This document shows positions 1 through 9,797 of a stretch of 64,000 nt of DNA, one piece after another. Location of the stretch: assembly GCA_037126765.1 (NCBI GenBank), contig JBBCBC010000031.1, forward strand, positions 7,139,638-7,203,637, in the 5' to 3' direction. The notes below the pieces were generated by a model that saw only the letters and a list, made by a program, of their open reading frames with translations, was not told the DNA's origin and searched no databases. This DNA is from Stenogyne calaminthoides (taxonomy: Eukaryota; Streptophyta; Magnoliopsida; Lamiales; Lamiaceae). Each line of letters starts with the position of its first letter. Position 1 is the stretch's first letter. The translations under genes and the position numbers were made by a program.

Positions 1-639
1 ATATTATGGAAGATATGTATTCTTGCAATACAGGTATATCTCATAAATTCAAGAAGATCCAAATCTTGGAATCTTTATCTTTATTTTTTCAAAAATAACC
101 ATAACAAGAGAAGGTGGAATTTTTATGGAATATTTTAATTATGGAGAAAAGAATATAGGAGATATATTCAAGATTTCTTGGAGATCAAGAAAAGATTTTT
201 TCCTCCCTATTCCATGTGAAAAAATCGGCCACCACATCTCTATATATAGGGGATGATTTCTTCATCCCCAAGTACAATTCCATGTGCTGGAAAAAATAGT
301 AAATCCACAAAGGTGGTGCAACATTTTTTTATTTCCCCTTTTGTTAATTGTTCGCGAGCTTCCTTCCACCGGATTGACGAGCAAGGACTAGGGAATACTT
401 GGGAAGGCTTTTTGGTGTGTTTTATCGACGAGACCATTGCCACTCCAAGAGGTTAGTTCACTTAAACCCGTAGTAATTCTGCATGCGTAGGATTTATGTG
501 AACAGTTTATATGCATGATTTGTTGTTGAATTATTATTTGAATTAATATATGATTAATTCATGCTAGTAATAATTGTTAGAATTAAATTTGTATTTAAAT
601 ATTCATCCCGAATAGATCCGGGCAATTAATTCCCCAACA
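1..639 (+). repeat. 5' LTR of Copia-A (3' part)
   Basis: This stretch matches 20513-21148 almost base for base and ends in CCCCAACA, the expected LTR terminus. The full LTR is about 1.84 kb, so roughly the first 1.2 kb lies left of the window. A TATA-like TATATATAG at 241-249 marks the probable end of U3, so the window starts in U3 and this part carries the promoter, R and U5. A 67-codon open frame at 253-456 recurs in the other LTR but is explained by LTR identity. Confidence 0.9.
241..249 (+). promoter_or_regulatory. TATA box in Copia-A 5' LTR
   Basis: TATATATAG stands between an AT-rich U3 and the R/U5 part. The same motif is at 20750-20758 in the 3' LTR, and the minus-strand LTR of element D has CTATAAATA at the equivalent place (near 23142). 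Transcription would be expected to start about 25-35 bases downstream; this is inferred from position only. Confidence 0.6.
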
Positions 640-2039
640 ATCGCATCGAGCCATGGTTTCGGACTCTGATTTTTAAATTGTAATTTAATTCGTTTTCATT
701 AAATTTGAAATTGGATAGTAGAATTGCTAGATCTTTTTTGCAGGTATCCAATTGTCATGGAATTTAATGTGTTTATTTATGCATGCATATAAATTGTTGT
801 TTTTAAATTCAATTCGTTCGAATTCGTTTTGCCTCGTGAGAAAATCCACGAGTAGATTAGAATTTGTTTGATTTGATCAATGTAATAGACTAGTCTAGAT
901 CTAAGTTTATTTATTTTTGTAAAATAAATTGTAACCGGATCGGAAACGGAGGCAGAGACGAAGAATTAAAAGATCGGGATCCTAATCGCAAGGGTAAGCG
1001 TCGTCATAATGTGCGCCCAAGAGGCACGCCGCCTGTTAACGCTGGCGGCGGGCGGGGGCGTAGGGCCGCTGGCCGAGCGCCGTGAGATCGGGTCGGCGCG
1101 CAGCGATCATTACGATCTTGACGGACAGGTGAGGCGACATCGCACGGATCGGCATGGATGGGCCTTGCGCGCGAAGGATCTTGCGCAGCGCTTGTCGACA
1201 CCTGCCGAAGCTTGCTGCCGAGCGGGGCGTGATCTATCGGCGCCTTCAATACAAGGCAAGACGACGACGCCACTCGACACGGCCGGGGAGTGCTAAGCGG
1301 GCAATCCGACCCGGCAAGTTCGGTCGATGGCGGGCTTGACAAGGCCTTTTTTAAGACTCAAGTGGGAGCTTTTTGAGACGAACGATGAAGGCTATGAAGA
1401 CGATTTCTCAAGATCAAGACATGACAAAAAGTAACCATGACAATTGGATATATGTGCCCAATATGTTTAATTTTTTGTTTTGATGTTATGCATTATTTTA
1501 TGCTTATTTAAATTGTGTTTAAATTTGCGATGCATGAGAAAACGTTTTGAAAAATCTCACTTTCGAAAATTACTAAGTACGCTTAAACAATTAATTGACA
1601 ATTTTATGAATAATAAAATTAAATTAATTTTGACCTCCATGATTTATTTATTTGTGAATTCTTTTGGAGAAATTCCTCCCACGGGACGGTCAAAAGATAG
1701 CTTTCACATGAATAAATTCCAAATGGATGATTGTGGATTATTACTAGTGGCGACGATGACCCTCCCCACGAGGCTCGTTCAAAGCGAAATAATAATTACA
1801 GATTTAATCATGGTTATTACTTAGGTATAAAATTGATATGCATATACTTCCCCGAAGTCTCTGTCAATTTTATATTGGTCAAGTGGGAGCCAACTATTAA
1901 TCTAGTTATTAAAGGTTTGTAATTGTTCTTGTTTGTAACCTGCTTGAATGTGTTTAAATAATGACCCACCCCACGTGGCTTATTTAAACTATTTTGAGAT
2001 GTTGGCTGATGCATGTTCATATTTTTTTGAGATTTTAAT
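640..2039 (+). other. Copia-A primer-binding site remnant and untranslated leader
   Basis: Directly after the LTR, 640-652 resembles the initiator Met-tRNA primer-binding site but reads TCGCATCGAGCC where Sire-B has TGGTATCAGAGC, so the CAG has become CG. The remaining 1.4 kb is leader. Bases 1435-2039 match the leader of minus-strand element D (28435-29110). Bases about 1004-1345 are strikingly GC-rich against AT-rich surroundings. Open frames exist there on both strands, as expected of GC-rich DNA, and none resembles a known protein. Confidence 0.6.
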
Positions 2040-5000
2040 ATGAAACATGTGATCGAATTTTGTGATATATTTGTGCTTATGCATATTATTATTTATTTCA
2101 GTTCATCATGTATACAACTTTTTAATCCACTGTTATATACACTCAAAGAACACCAATTAACTGGTGACAACTATGTTGTTTGGAAACGAAATATGAGTTT
2201 TGTCCTACCTGCACAAGAACATCATTGGGTTCTTGATGTACCCAAGCCCCGTATGTCTACTGATGGATCAACTGATGCGGGAAGACACTTGTATAATATT
2301 TGGGAGCAGGCCAATGAACCTATGAAACGTGTAATCTTGACTTCACTGTCTGATGATTTGAGACACATTCATGAAGGTGTTGAGTCTGCTGCAGAAATTA
2401 TGCAAAGTCTTAAAGAAATGTTTTTAACAAAAGACCTCATGATCAATCAGTTTAAAAATGACGACGTGGCAAGGCTAAATATGGCTGAGGGAACACCCGT
2501 AAGGGAGCATGTTCTTAGAATAAAATGCCATTTTGAAAAACTGGCTTATCTCGGTACTAAGTATTGTGATGAGGCTCAAATCGAATTTCTTTTGCTAACT
2601 CTTCCAAGGTGCTTCGATGGGTTTTACTGTAGTTTTGTGATGAGTGATCACATGTTTACTATGGACATTCTACAAGAAGCCATGGAGAAAATAGAGAAGC
2701 ATTTAGGAAAGAAAGACGAAGCATTGGTGACCAAAAGTCTTTTCTCAAGGTCTAGGCCAATGGAGGGCAAGACTCAAGAAAAGGAAAGTGGTCAGAACCA
2801 AAGCAAACTCATCACTAAGAAAAGTAAGAGAAAGACAACTAGCTGGATGGGTGTCAAGAAAGTACCAAAAGAAAAATGTTTTAACTGCGGTGAAAAGGGA
2901 CATTGGAGGGCAGCCTGTTCCAAACCCAAAAGGGATGGAAAGAAAGGTAATTCTCACGCACTAGTTGTAGAAACTTGCTTAGCGGCGTATGCCTCCCATT
3001 TATGGGTGGTGGATACGGGATCCACTGATCATGTTTGTTTCACTTTACAGGGGTTCAAGCGGACCCGACAACTTAGTGGGAGTGAGATCCTCATCACACT
3101 GGGCGATGCTACGAGAGTGGCAGCTGAAGCAGTGGGAGAAGTGCACCTGTCCTTTGAAGACAGAGTTTTAATTTTAAGAGATGTTCTTTACGTTCCAAAT
3201 TTTAGAAAGAATTTAATTTTGATTTCTAAACTTTACCTTGATGGATATTCGGTTACTTTTGATAAAGTTGTTACCATTTCTCTTTATGATAAATTTATCT
3301 GCCATGGAACGTTGTCGAATAATCTCTATACAATTAACTGTGCACACCACTCACGAAATGCATCCTATAACACATCAATTGTTTCCGATAAAAGAAAACG
3401 TTCATCAGATGTGAACGAAACACTTCTATGGCATCTAAGATTGGGACATATTAATCCAAAGAGGATCCAAAGGTTGGTAAAAGACGGTTCACCGGAGTCT
3501 CTCCAAGTTGAACCAATTCCAACCTGCGAATCATGTTTGGAGGGTAAAATGACCAAGAGGGCATTCAGAGCCAAGGGGAATAGAGCCAAAGAAGTGTTAG
3601 AAATCGTTCACACAGACGTATGTGGTCCAATGTTAACCAAAGCAAGAGGAGGTTATGAGTATTTCGTCACTTTTATTGATGACTACTCAAGGTACGGTTA
3701 TATTTTCCTTATGAAGCATAAATCTGAGACCTTTGAGAAATTCAAAGAATTTAAGGCTCAAGTAGAGAATCATAGGGAAAAATGTATCAAGTCTCTACGA
3801 TCCGATCGTGGAGGCGAGTACCTCAGCGATGAGTTTTTGAACTACTTGTCAGATGAAGGGATTGTATCCCACCTAACTGCACCCGGAACCCCTCAACAAA
3901 ATGGGGTTGCAGAGCGAAGAAACATAACTCTTTTGGAAATGGTTAGATCAATGATGAGTTATGCGGATTTTCCCAAGTCGTTCTGGGGTCATGCCTTGGA
4001 AACAGCGGCTTACATTTTGAACTTGGTGCCATCCAAATCGGTTCCCAAAACTCCCAAAGAATTGTGGACCGGGCGCAAGCCCAGTTTGAGACACATGAGA
4101 ATTTGGGGGTGTCCGGCCTACGTGTTGGACAAGGAAGCCGAAAAATTGGATCCTCGATCAGAATTAAGGTTGTTTATAGGATACCCCGAGGGAACAAAAT
4201 GGTGTATGTTCTATGGTCCCGAAGATCAAAAGGTGGTAATAAGCACCCACTTTAGAATTTTGGAAGAAGACTATATGAACGAAAGAAGACCCAGAAGTGA
4301 GATTGCCTTAAATGAGCTAAGGGGGCTAACCTCATTGCCAACTGTACAAGATGACATACCAAACGACACACTTTCACAACCGGAACCTCGTCGTAGTGGG
4401 AGGGTTGCAAGACAGCCTGAGAGATTCATGGGGATAGGAGAGTCCTCGGACTTGATTCCTGGTCAAGACGAATCAGACCCATGGACATATGATGAGGCAA
4501 TCCAAGACAAGGATGCGGTTTCTTGGCAAAAGGCAATGAAAGCCGAAATAGGTTCTATGGATCATAACAGAGTGTGGGAGCTAGTCGAACTACTTAATGG
4601 GGTCAAACCCATTGGTTGCAAGTGGGTATACAAGAGAAAAAGAGGACCGAACGGGAAGGTGGAAACCTCCAAGGCAAGGCTTGTGGCCAAATGTTATACT
4701 CAGAAAGAAGGGATCGACTATGAGGAAACTTTTTCGCCTGTAGCAATGCTCAAGTCCATCCGAATTCTCTTGTCGATTACTGCGCATCTCGATTTTGAAA
4801 TCTGGCAAATGGATGTCAAGACAGCTTTCCTTAACGGAAGTCTTGATGAAGAAATCTATATGCAACAACCCCAAGGCTTCATTGAAAAGGGCCAAGAATA
4901 CCTAGTTTATAAGCTCATGAAGTCCATTTACGGACTCAAACAAGCATCCAGAGCTTGGAACCAATGTTTTGATCATGTTATAAAGTCTTATGGGTTTGAT

Positions 5001-6057
5001 CAAAATGAGTTCGAAAGTTGTGTGTACAAAAAGCGTGTCGGAACTGCATTGGTATTCTTAGTACTATACGTAGACGACATTCTGATCAACGGGAATGATG
5101 TAAAGGTGTTATCAGACGTAAGGGTATGGCTTTCAAAACAGTTTGATATGAAGGACTTATGGGAAGCCGGGCACATCCTTGGGATCAAGATCACTAGAGA
5201 TCGCAAGAAAATGATGATAGGCTTATCGCAAGCTTCATACATAGACACTGTCTTGAAACGATTCAGCACGCAGGATTCCAAGAAAGGCTTCGTACCTTTC
5301 ATGCATGGAATCCATCTATCCAAGGAAATGTGCCCTAAGACACAAAAGGAGATAGATGACATGAAAGGCATTCCTTATGCTTCGGCTGTCGGAAGCCTTA
5401 TGTATGCAATGTTGTGCACGAGACCGGATATCTGCTTTGCCGTTGGCATGGTGGCAAGATATCAAAGTAACCCGGGGAAAGAACATTGGGCCGGCGATTA
5501 AAAACATTCTCAAGTATCGAAAAAGAACTCGAGATAGAATGTTGGTTTATCGATCGAATATAGTCTCCCCATCGGCTTTACACGCACTTCGGTTTCCAAT
5601 CGGACTTAGATTCGGAAAAATCTACCTCCCAGGTAGTGTGTTTTGCATGGGGGGAGGAGCCATGACATGGAGAAGCGTTAAGCAGAAATGCATCGCAGAT
5701 TCTACCATGGAAGCCGAATATGTAGCTGCTTGCGAGGCAGCGAAAGAAGTGGTTTGGCTCAAGAACTTCCTAGTGGACTTGGATGTAGTTCTGAATTTGC
5801 CCAGCACAATCACTATTTATTGTGACAATGCCGGAGCAGTTGCAAATTCAAGGGAACTAAGAGCCCACAAGGCCAGTAAACACATTGAAAGGAAATACCA
5901 TCTTATATGAGAAATTGTTAAGAGAGGAGATATAGAGGTGGCAAAGATCACTTCAGAAGACAACATAGCCGATCCATTCACAAAGGGTCTGCCTCATAAT
6001 ACATTCGAGAGACATGTGGAAGGTATGGGTGTCAAGACCGTTGCCAATCTGCTTTGA
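2040..6057 (+). pseudogene. Copia-A gag-pol polyprotein, interrupted
   Basis: This encodes the Ty1/copia polyprotein: capsid, protease, integrase, reverse transcriptase and RNase H. A frame of 1153 codons runs 2040-5501. It shows a gag domain, a CCHC knuckle (CFNCGEKGHWRAAC), a protease active site (WVVDTGSTDH), a pre-integrase segment (LLWHLRLGHIN), the integrase core and RT motifs (QMDVKTAFLNG, YVDDILI). The frame shifts near 5490; RNase H continues at 5377-5910, meets a TGA at 5908-5910 and stays open to TGA 6055-6057. The ATG at 2108 matches the gag start of element D but is put out of frame by one extra base, so the Met at 2040 is probably fortuitous. Near 5487-5560, CAG/CTG positions of element D are replaced by CG strings, so the frameshift may be a consensus error. 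Confidence 0.88.
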
Positions 6058-6070
6058 GTATAAGTGGGAG
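6058..6070 (+). other. Polypurine tract of Copia-A, interrupted by Sire-B
   Basis: TATAAGTGGGAG follows the pol stop. In element D the same tract (ATAAGTGGGAGAT) is followed at once by LTR start TGTTGGGATT. Here the next base is the first base of the Sire-B LTR, and the missing GGAGAT reappears at 19304-19309 just before the Copia-A 3' LTR. Confidence 0.75.
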
Positions 6071-6278
6071 TGTTGGGAGATGAATTTAATAAAGAAGATT
6101 TTGATTAGATCCCAAAACCCCTGAGTATGACATGTTCAGGATAATCTTGATAGTTGAGTCAGGATTCAGTTTTAGAGTGTTCAGGATGTTATCTCGCACA
6201 ATGTATAGTCGTGAGATATAGATCGGGATAGATTCTCAAGATTCTAAAGACTCAAGATAAGTTTCAAGTTTCAAGTTT

Positions 6279-6412
6279 GATGAAACTGAGAAACTGAAGA
6301 CTCAATATGAGACTGAGAAACTAAAGACTCAAGATGAGATCGAGAAATCAAGACTTCGAAGATGAGATCGAGAAATCAAGACTCAGATGGAGATCGAGAA
6401 GTTCAAGACTCA
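6279..6412 (+). repeat. 27-bp tandem repeats in Sire-B U3 (5' LTR copy)
   Basis: About five units of a purine-rich 27-bp sequence, with the core GAGACTGAGAAACTGAAGA, stand head to tail. The 3' LTR copy at 17565-17699 keeps an exact 27-bp period with unit starts at 17565, 17592, 17619, 17646 and 17673. U3 tandem repeats often carry enhancer activity in plant copia elements; that role is inferred here. Confidence 0.7.
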
Positions 6413-7028
6413 AAGATAAAGACTCAAGATATCGCTTAGTATATCTCTCAAGACTCGAAGACATCAAGACTCGAAAGACACCAAGACTCGTAAGATCAAG
6501 ACCTCAAGATGTCAAGACAAAGAAGATATCAAGACACGAGTTTCTCAAGACTCGCAATCTCATCAATGCTCAAGATAACCTTGAATGTTCCGAGGCACTG
6601 AAAGATATCTATCTGAAGGATACAATACTGAGAAAAATGCGATTACTCAAGAAAATAGATATTGCCCAAGACATTCTCATGCAGACAAAAGGAACTAAAA
6701 CTAAGTGTTGTTAAGGTTATATCACTCAGAGATATTAACCAAAAAGAGCCGTTATGTTTGTCTACATTAGCTAAAGACAAGAGCCAATCAGAGGAAGACA
6801 ACACTGTACTTTATTGACACGGAAATCGATAGGTCACTGAAGCATGTCAGTAGTACTATGTTCCAGACTGCAAAAAAGTGGTGAGTAGCTGCATAAAAAG
6901 CATATTGCCTAAAACATGCAAGGGAGTTTCAAACCCTAAAAATAGCCGTTCATCACACACCATAAGAGGAAACTCATGAAGCTATCTCTTCCAACGGATA
7001 GTTTTTCAAGAGTGACCTTGGTGTTTGC

Positions 7029-7037
7029 CTATAAATA
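7029..7037 (+). promoter_or_regulatory. TATA box in Sire-B 5' LTR
   Basis: CTATAAATA is preceded by AT-poor U3 and is conserved in the 3' LTR near 18301. Transcription would start near 7060 and the hairpin repeats would then lie in the transcript leader. Assigned by motif and position only. Confidence 0.65.
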
Positions 7038-7345
7038 CTTGTGACCCTCTACATTGAAGGTTATGGAAAATTTGTAAGCAACTCAAGAGCTCAAACTTAT
7101 TATTGCAAGTTGAAGCACTCGAAAACCCAAGAATTTCCCAAGTGCTTTATATTGAAGATAGCTCATTCACTAAGCCTAGTTTTGATAAGATATATCCAAA
7201 GCTTAGTAGAGATATCATAGCCTTTGCATTGTACTTAATTGTAAAGGATATCTCATCCTAGTTGGAAACCAACCAAGAAACCCCAAACCCTTTGTAAGGT
7301 AGTTTGAGTGTGATTGTTGGTGAGTTGGAGTTGTAAAGAGTTAGT

Positions 7346-7506
7346 AAACTACATTGAGGTAGTCAGAAAACTCTAGAGAAGAAGTGAGTAAACTATCTTG
7401 GATAGTCAGAAAGCTTGTGTGTGTTTTGAGTAAGTAAACTACAGAGGTAGTCAGAAAGCTCAAAGTAGAAAGGTTATTAAACTACATTGAGGTAGTCAGA
7501 AAACCT
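7346..7506 (+). repeat. Four tandem short hairpins in Sire-B LTR
   Basis: Four units each pair ACTAC with GTAGT across a short loop and end in CAGAAA. The second unit has ACTATC paired with GATAGT, so both arms changed together. The same four units occur in the 3' LTR at about 18611-18775. Compensating change between units suggests the fold is retained in RNA. Confidence 0.6.
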
Positions 7507-8106
7507 TAGGAAAGTGGTTAAGGAATTTCTCTGAAGGTCAGAGAGAGTGGACGTAGGAGCTTGAGTCTCTGAACCACTATAACTTGCTGTGTTATTTACT
7601 TTCTGTACTGCATTAATTATCTGTTGCATATCTTTAACTGAAAGCATATTTTCACTGATATTCAGTTGGAATCAATCCACTGAACTTGCATCTAACTGAA
7701 TCACAGCCTTAATCACCGTTTCATTAAAAGGAAGGTTTTCAGCAAAGCTTAAAACGAGTATAAACTTAGGGCCAACCATTACTCAAGATATCCGAGTAGC
7801 TAGAACAGATAGTTACCAAATCGAACTTACTCTCTCGAGGGTTCAAGAAGATAGTTATCGATCTAAGCGGCTCGAGATCTCTGAAAAAAACTTCGAGCTC
7901 GGTTGGGATTATCCGAGGCTTCTGAAGCGGCTTCGGGATCACTGTCTCTGGTAGACTTTGACTCAGGGCGATCTGTGCTTCTCAGGGCCAAATCATCAGG
8001 ACAACCTGACCCATCTGACCTCAGTGAAGAAAAGTTTTAAAATTCATTGTACACGTGTATTCCCCCCTATACACGTTTAAGACTCGTTTGCAGCGGGACC
8101 AACAAG

Positions 8107-8118
8107 TGGTATCAGAGC
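8107..8118 (+). other. Primer-binding site of Sire-B (Met-tRNA)
   Basis: TGGTATCAGAGC, the standard plant initiator Met-tRNA complement, starts two bases after the 5' LTR. It fixes the element orientation and the LTR end. The leader 8119-8228 to the gag start holds nothing else recognisable. Confidence 0.92.
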
Positions 8119-8228
8119 AGTGGTTCAACTTGACCACTTGCTTTGTTGACCATAATCTTATTTGCTTAAAGATTCTTGTGGTCTACTGAACAGATCTATT
8201 TGCTGAAATCTTATAAGGCTCAAACATA

Positions 8229-9797
8229 ATGCCTTCTAAGAAACTTCCAATGTTCTCAGTTGAGAGCTATGATTTGTGGAGATTAAGAATGCAGGCTCAC
8301 CTGTATTCTAAGCATGAAAGAATGTGGAGAGTGGTTTCTGAAGGACCATTCAAATTCACTGTTGTGAATCCCAGGAGTTCTTGGCCGAGGAGAAATGATC
8401 CCAGGACTGAATTTCCAAAGTCTGATGATCAACTTACTCCTGATGAGAGGAAGTTAGTCAATCTTGACTATATTGCCAAAGATACACTATATAACACTAT
8501 TGATGATGGTGTGATGGGGATGATTTCTCATTGTAATACTGCCAAAGAAATATGGGATACACTTGCTGTGATGTGCCAAGGCACAAATCATATTAAAGAG
8601 AACAAACTTTATGTTGCCATTGGAAAGTTTGATAGTTTTGAAATGGAAGATGGTGAATCTATTGACAAACTGGAAGTCAGATTCACTAGTATAATGAATG
8701 ATCTGAATGCACTTGGAAAGAGATACCCACAAAGAGAGGTAGCATTGAAAATTCTTAGAGGACTATCTAAGAAATGGGATATTCATGCAGTGGTGATTGA
8801 AAACACCAAAAACATTGATTCAATGCCATACCAACAAGTCTTCTCTGAGCTGAAAGCTTATGAGTTTGTAATTGATAAGAAATCAAAGAAAGCTGACAAC
8901 AAAGATGATTCTTCATCTAGTAAAAATGTGGCTTTCAAAGCCAAGGAAAAATCCTGTAAAACTAGAGAGTCTGAGAACTCACTTGCTAAAAATCAGGATG
9001 AGCTAGAGGATAAGCTAGTACTGATGGCAAGGAGGTTTGAAAGGCTTAATAGCAGATATGGAAAATATAAAAAATATTACAGGAATCACAGGTACCAAAG
9101 AGACTCAAAGGCTGAGGACAGATCTACTGAGAAGAGAAAAGACCTGAAAGCTGAAGGATCTTCATCCAAAAAGAAGGACTCCAAGACTAAGGAGGAAAGT
9201 GATCAGGATGATGATGCCAACAGATGCTATAACTGCCAAAAGAAAGGTCATTTCCAATATGATTGTCCTGAGCTAAGTGCTAAGGAGAGAAAAGAAAGGC
9301 AAGCAAAGAGAGACAAGAAGTTCTCCAGCAAGAAAGCCATGGTTGCAGAAGAAGAACATTCTGAAGAAGGTTCCAGCTCTTCAGATGAGATGTTTTCAGA
9401 TAGTGACAGTGATGACATCTGTCTAATGGCTGTGGAGGAGGTGAAAAACAAGGGCACTGAGCTGAATGAAGACAACATGGTACTGATGATTGGAGATGAA
9501 CTGACTCCTGTTGTATGGTATCTTGACAGTGGATGTTCAAGACATATGACAGGATATAAGCAAATACTCACTGACTATGTTGAGCAAAGAGGCCCTCAGA
9601 TCACATTTGGAGACAACTCTAAAGGACAAACTGGAGGATATGGAACTCTTGAATTTGAATCTGTTCATATCCATGGTGTTTCATATGTATCTGGTTTGAA
9701 GCATAACTTGCTTTCTATAAGCCAATTCTGTGACAAGGGATTTAATGTTGAGTTCTCAAAGAACTTATGTTATGTGAAGGATGATACCTCCTCGTAA
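8229..9797 (+). CDS. Sire-B gag and protease (522 codons)
   Basis: This open frame encodes the structural Gag and the start of Pol. Residues about 1-220 form the gag domain of the Sirevirus type (UBN2-like). It is followed by a lysine/serine-rich basic segment, a CCHC zinc knuckle at about residues 335-350 (CYNCQKKGHFQYDC), an acidic serine-rich tract and the aspartic protease motif WYLDSGCSRHM at about residue 435. The start is the first ATG after the primer-binding site. The frame stops within the segment before the pre-integrase domain, whose continuation lies in another frame from 9781. Gag and Pol are normally one frame in Ty1/copia, so the stop is a break rather than a natural end. Confidence 0.85.
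   Translation: MPSKKLPMFSVESYDLWRLRMQAHLYSKHERMWRVVSEGPFKFTVVNPRSSWPRRNDPRTEFPKSDDQLTPDERKLVNLDYIAKDTLYNTIDDGVMGMISHCNTAKEIWDTLAVMCQGTNHIKENKLYVAIGKFDSFEMEDGESIDKLEVRFTSIMNDLNALGKRYPQREVALKILRGLSKKWDIHAVVIENTKNIDSMPYQQVFSELKAYEFVIDKKSKKADNKDDSSSSKNVAFKAKEKSCKTRESENSLAKNQDELEDKLVLMARRFERLNSRYGKYKKYYRNHRYQRDSKAEDRSTEKRKDLKAEGSSSKKKDSKTKEESDQDDDANRCYNCQKKGHFQYDCPELSAKERKERQAKRDKKFSSKKAMVAEEEHSEEGSSSSDEMFSDSDSDDICLMAVEEVKNKGTELNEDNMVLMIGDELTPVVWYLDSGCSRHMTGYKQILTDYVEQRGPQITFGDNSKGQTGGYGTLEFESVHIHGVSYVSGLKHNLLSISQFCDKGFNVEFSKNLCYVKDDTSS

Larger units (their letters stand above)
6071..8104 (+). repeat. 5' LTR of Sire-B
   Basis: It begins TGTTGG and ends CCAACA, a perfect inverted pair, two bases before the primer-binding site. 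It matches 17353-19306 over most of its length. U3 contains a 27-bp tandem repeat (about 6279-6412), TATA lies at about 7029-7037, and four hairpin-forming repeats occupy 7346-7506. Between about 6330 and 6600 it differs from the 3' copy mainly where that copy has CAG or CTG. Confidence 0.9.

Noticed and set aside
253..456. A 67-residue open frame kept in both Copia-A LTRs (also 20762-20965)
   Set aside because: LTR copies are near identical by mechanism. The frame lies across R/U5, and the minus-strand LTR at 22920-23141 does not preserve the protein.
1004..1342. Overlapping open frames on both strands in the GC-rich patch, possible bacterial DNA
   Set aside because: Frames open on both strands are expected of GC-rich DNA. 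No motif is recognised, and the patch is embedded in a retroelement leader with matching flanks.
8107..8118. Met-tRNA-like match as a tRNA gene
   Set aside because: Only the 12-base primer-binding segment is present; no cloverleaf or A/B boxes.
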